NCBI GenBank assembly: GCA_026874595.1
Contig: CM049308.1
Coordinates: 18,474,001 to 18,538,000 of the forward strand
Source of the DNA: Sipunculus nudus
Lineage: Eukaryota > Annelida > Sipuncula > Golfingiida > Sipunculidae
Direction of reading: 5' to 3'
Length of the DNA: 64,000 bases
Of this stretch, positions 55,501 through 58,500 are shown piece after piece; the first letter of the stretch is position 1, and each line of letters begins with the position of its first letter. The notes under the pieces are model-generated. The model was not told where the DNA came from. It did no database searches and saw only the letters and a program-made list of their open reading frames with translations. The position numbers were made by a program, and so were the translations under genes.

Positions 55501-58500
55501 GATATCACCGTTATGATTGTCAACCTGTGTAGGGTTACCTGCTTCTATGGCACAGGTATTTGGGCACAGGACTCAAAGCTGGGAGAACATGAGTAAGAAT
55601 CTAAAATAAAGGTGGTGAGATTTTTCAAGGTGGGCCCCAACCCAGGGGAGTGCTGTGCTGGCTTTATGGGAAGGCCGTGCCCAATGGCTGTGTTTCACCC
55701 ACAAACGAGCACGCCTTTCAAGGCCCTCAGTGGTATGACCCTGCATTGGGGACTATTACACACCCAGCACAGACAGGTGCAGTAGTCACCAGGCCTGGTA
55801 AACACCAGGATATAAAATGAAAGGAAGGGTGTGATACTGCCCTGTCACATAGTCCGAAACCCGAATGGAACTCTTCAGATGTCCACATTCTTAGAGTTGA
55901 GCTAGCATTAAAAAATTAGGCAGTTACCTCCATATAACAATATGAAAATTTAAAAAAAAAGTCACCTTCTGCTGTGTAGTCCAGTGGCTAACCATTAGAC
56001 TTGTGTCCTTTGGCAAAGTCTCCTGTAAAGTGTTTGAAACACTTGGATGTGACACTCTGGTTGGCTTCATATCCATGAGTTTATATTTTCGCGTTTTTCA
56101 CCCATTCAGTATTTTTTTAAGGGTTTCATTTTTGTGGTTTCACCGTACAGTGACCTACACAAAGTATATCCGTAACTATATAAATATTTTTTATAAGTGT
56201 CAAAGAAACTTACAAAGTGGACAAAGGCCCAAGGGAACATTGATTGAGTGGAAATTCCTGTTAATTATTATTAGGTAATACAAGGTAATTTAAAAGGTCT
56301 GATATTATTTACAGTATCATTCTTCTGGTTACAGTAACATAATAACATAATCTGTTATTATTATTATATTATCAGTCTTTTGTTTTGACCTTCAATTGAT
56401 AACACATTGATAACATTAATTAGATTAGGATGTCACCAGTGTAGGTGACAAAGTATACATTTTTGTGATAATTCCCCTCTCATGAATATTGCAGACTTAA
56501 AACCCTCTAACCACATTATGCTCCTGAACAAAATAATTATAAGGCCAAAAAAAAATAAAACATAGTTCTCAGGCACCGCCCACAACAATTTTAAACCCCC
56601 CCCCCTCAAAGATTTTTATTTTTATTATTACCTTCACAAAGATAAATAATAAAATTTTGATAAGATTTCCTTTGTTATGTAGTGCTTTTGCCTGTTAAGC
56701 AAATCAATTCTGTTATTTTTATGCTTTTCCCTGATCTTATGACATTTTTATCGAAACCTACAAAAAAAGGTAAAATAAAATATTGCCCAGCCGCACTGGT
56801 ATCTGAAAAAAAAGCCTGAGGACCATACTTTTTTTTTTTGGCCTTAACTTGAAAATATAGCAGGATTCACATGAATGATGGAGTTCCTAGAAATTCCAAG
56901 AAATTATAAAATTTTCCTAGAAAACCTTGCAATATCAACATAATGGGGATCTTACAAACTAATTCTGTTCATTAAAAGGTAATCTTTGTTATCATGAACA
57001 AACCAGTTAGAAAAATGAAATTGTGTTTCTAAATTTCTCATCTGAGGCTTAACATATCTAAAAATGTCAAATTTATGATATTTTAAGACAATTATAGATT
57101 ATCTTCTATTATTTAGTCTTATTGGTTGCTCAAGATGTGTTGAATAGCAAATGATAACCCATAGGTTGTAGAATATCCATAATAACCAACTATCTACTTA
57201 CAGGATGCAAATACACAGATTGCAGCAGTTATTATTATAAAGCAACCAATACAAGTTGTATGCCATCAAGTCATGAAAATATTTTTAGAAATGATCATGT
57301 ACAACATTTTCACAAACAAAACACTGCATGCTGATGAACCCGTACAAGTGGATGTCATTACAATCATTAATGACAATACCAGGTGACGTCTACATTTTGA
57401 CGGACAGGCCACACTGACTGTATATCAAGGGGAATTATAATTCATCATATTTGATGGGTAAACACAGCCAAGCTTCAGAGCACTCTTGATCTATTGTATC
57501 CCCTATCCTTGACTGGCCCTTCGGGGCTGGAAATGCTGAATAACTGCTGACCAGCCTTGTGTGTAGGACTTTGCTCAGCTGGTTTATGGAGACCGTCCAG
57601 AGGTACAGCCCACACCTGTCGTGGAGGACCCTCTGTGGAAGTCTAATGGAACGGTAAATACAGTATTGATACGACCTTTGTATCATACAAACCTATTGTT
57701 CCACAAGTGGTGAAGCCTGGAGTTTGACATTCTCGCCCTCTCAAGGCCTCAGTATGTATTACATAGTCACACTAGTTACAAATTGAAATTCCAACATTTG
57801 TGCGTTATTGGTGTTGCAGCATCATAGACATTCCAATAGATTCAGTTCCAATATCATGATTTCAAAGTATACAATTAAAGAACAGCACTCACACCATCTC
57901 AAGACCTCGATGTGTGTTACTTAACAATTATTAGATATTCCAAATGTGGATCCGAGGACAGACATTTTTGTAGTCACCAAAGGAAATTTCAACTTCGGAA
58001 TCCAAGAAATGATCATTATCACATGAATGTTTTTGGACAGTCCAGAATGTTTATCCAGTGAGATAGATATTACCAGTATATCTCAGAAAAGACACTAATC
58101 ACATAGACACCAAATTAAATTCTAGCAGTTTTATCCAAAAAAGGACACGCACACACAGACACCTATAAACATTCCAGTGTTTTCTTGCAAGAAAATAAAT
58201 ATCATAAAGCCAGCAATGGAAACTCCAATATTTCTTCCAAGAGAATATGATTCTTATATAGCCATGAAAAATTATTCTGAAATTTGAGTATAAGGACGAA
58301 AATGATTACATGGTCATCTTTGAAATTATTACATGTTAGACTTAAAACCAGCTGATACATGTATCCTAGCATTTGCTTTGTACAAAAGAAACTGCTATTG
58401 TAAGTGTTACAGCATTACTAGGGATGTTTCAGCAATAATATTCCTGTGATTAAACCAAATTTAGGGAGTATTATGGATAGGCAAAGATATTTGAGCAAAC

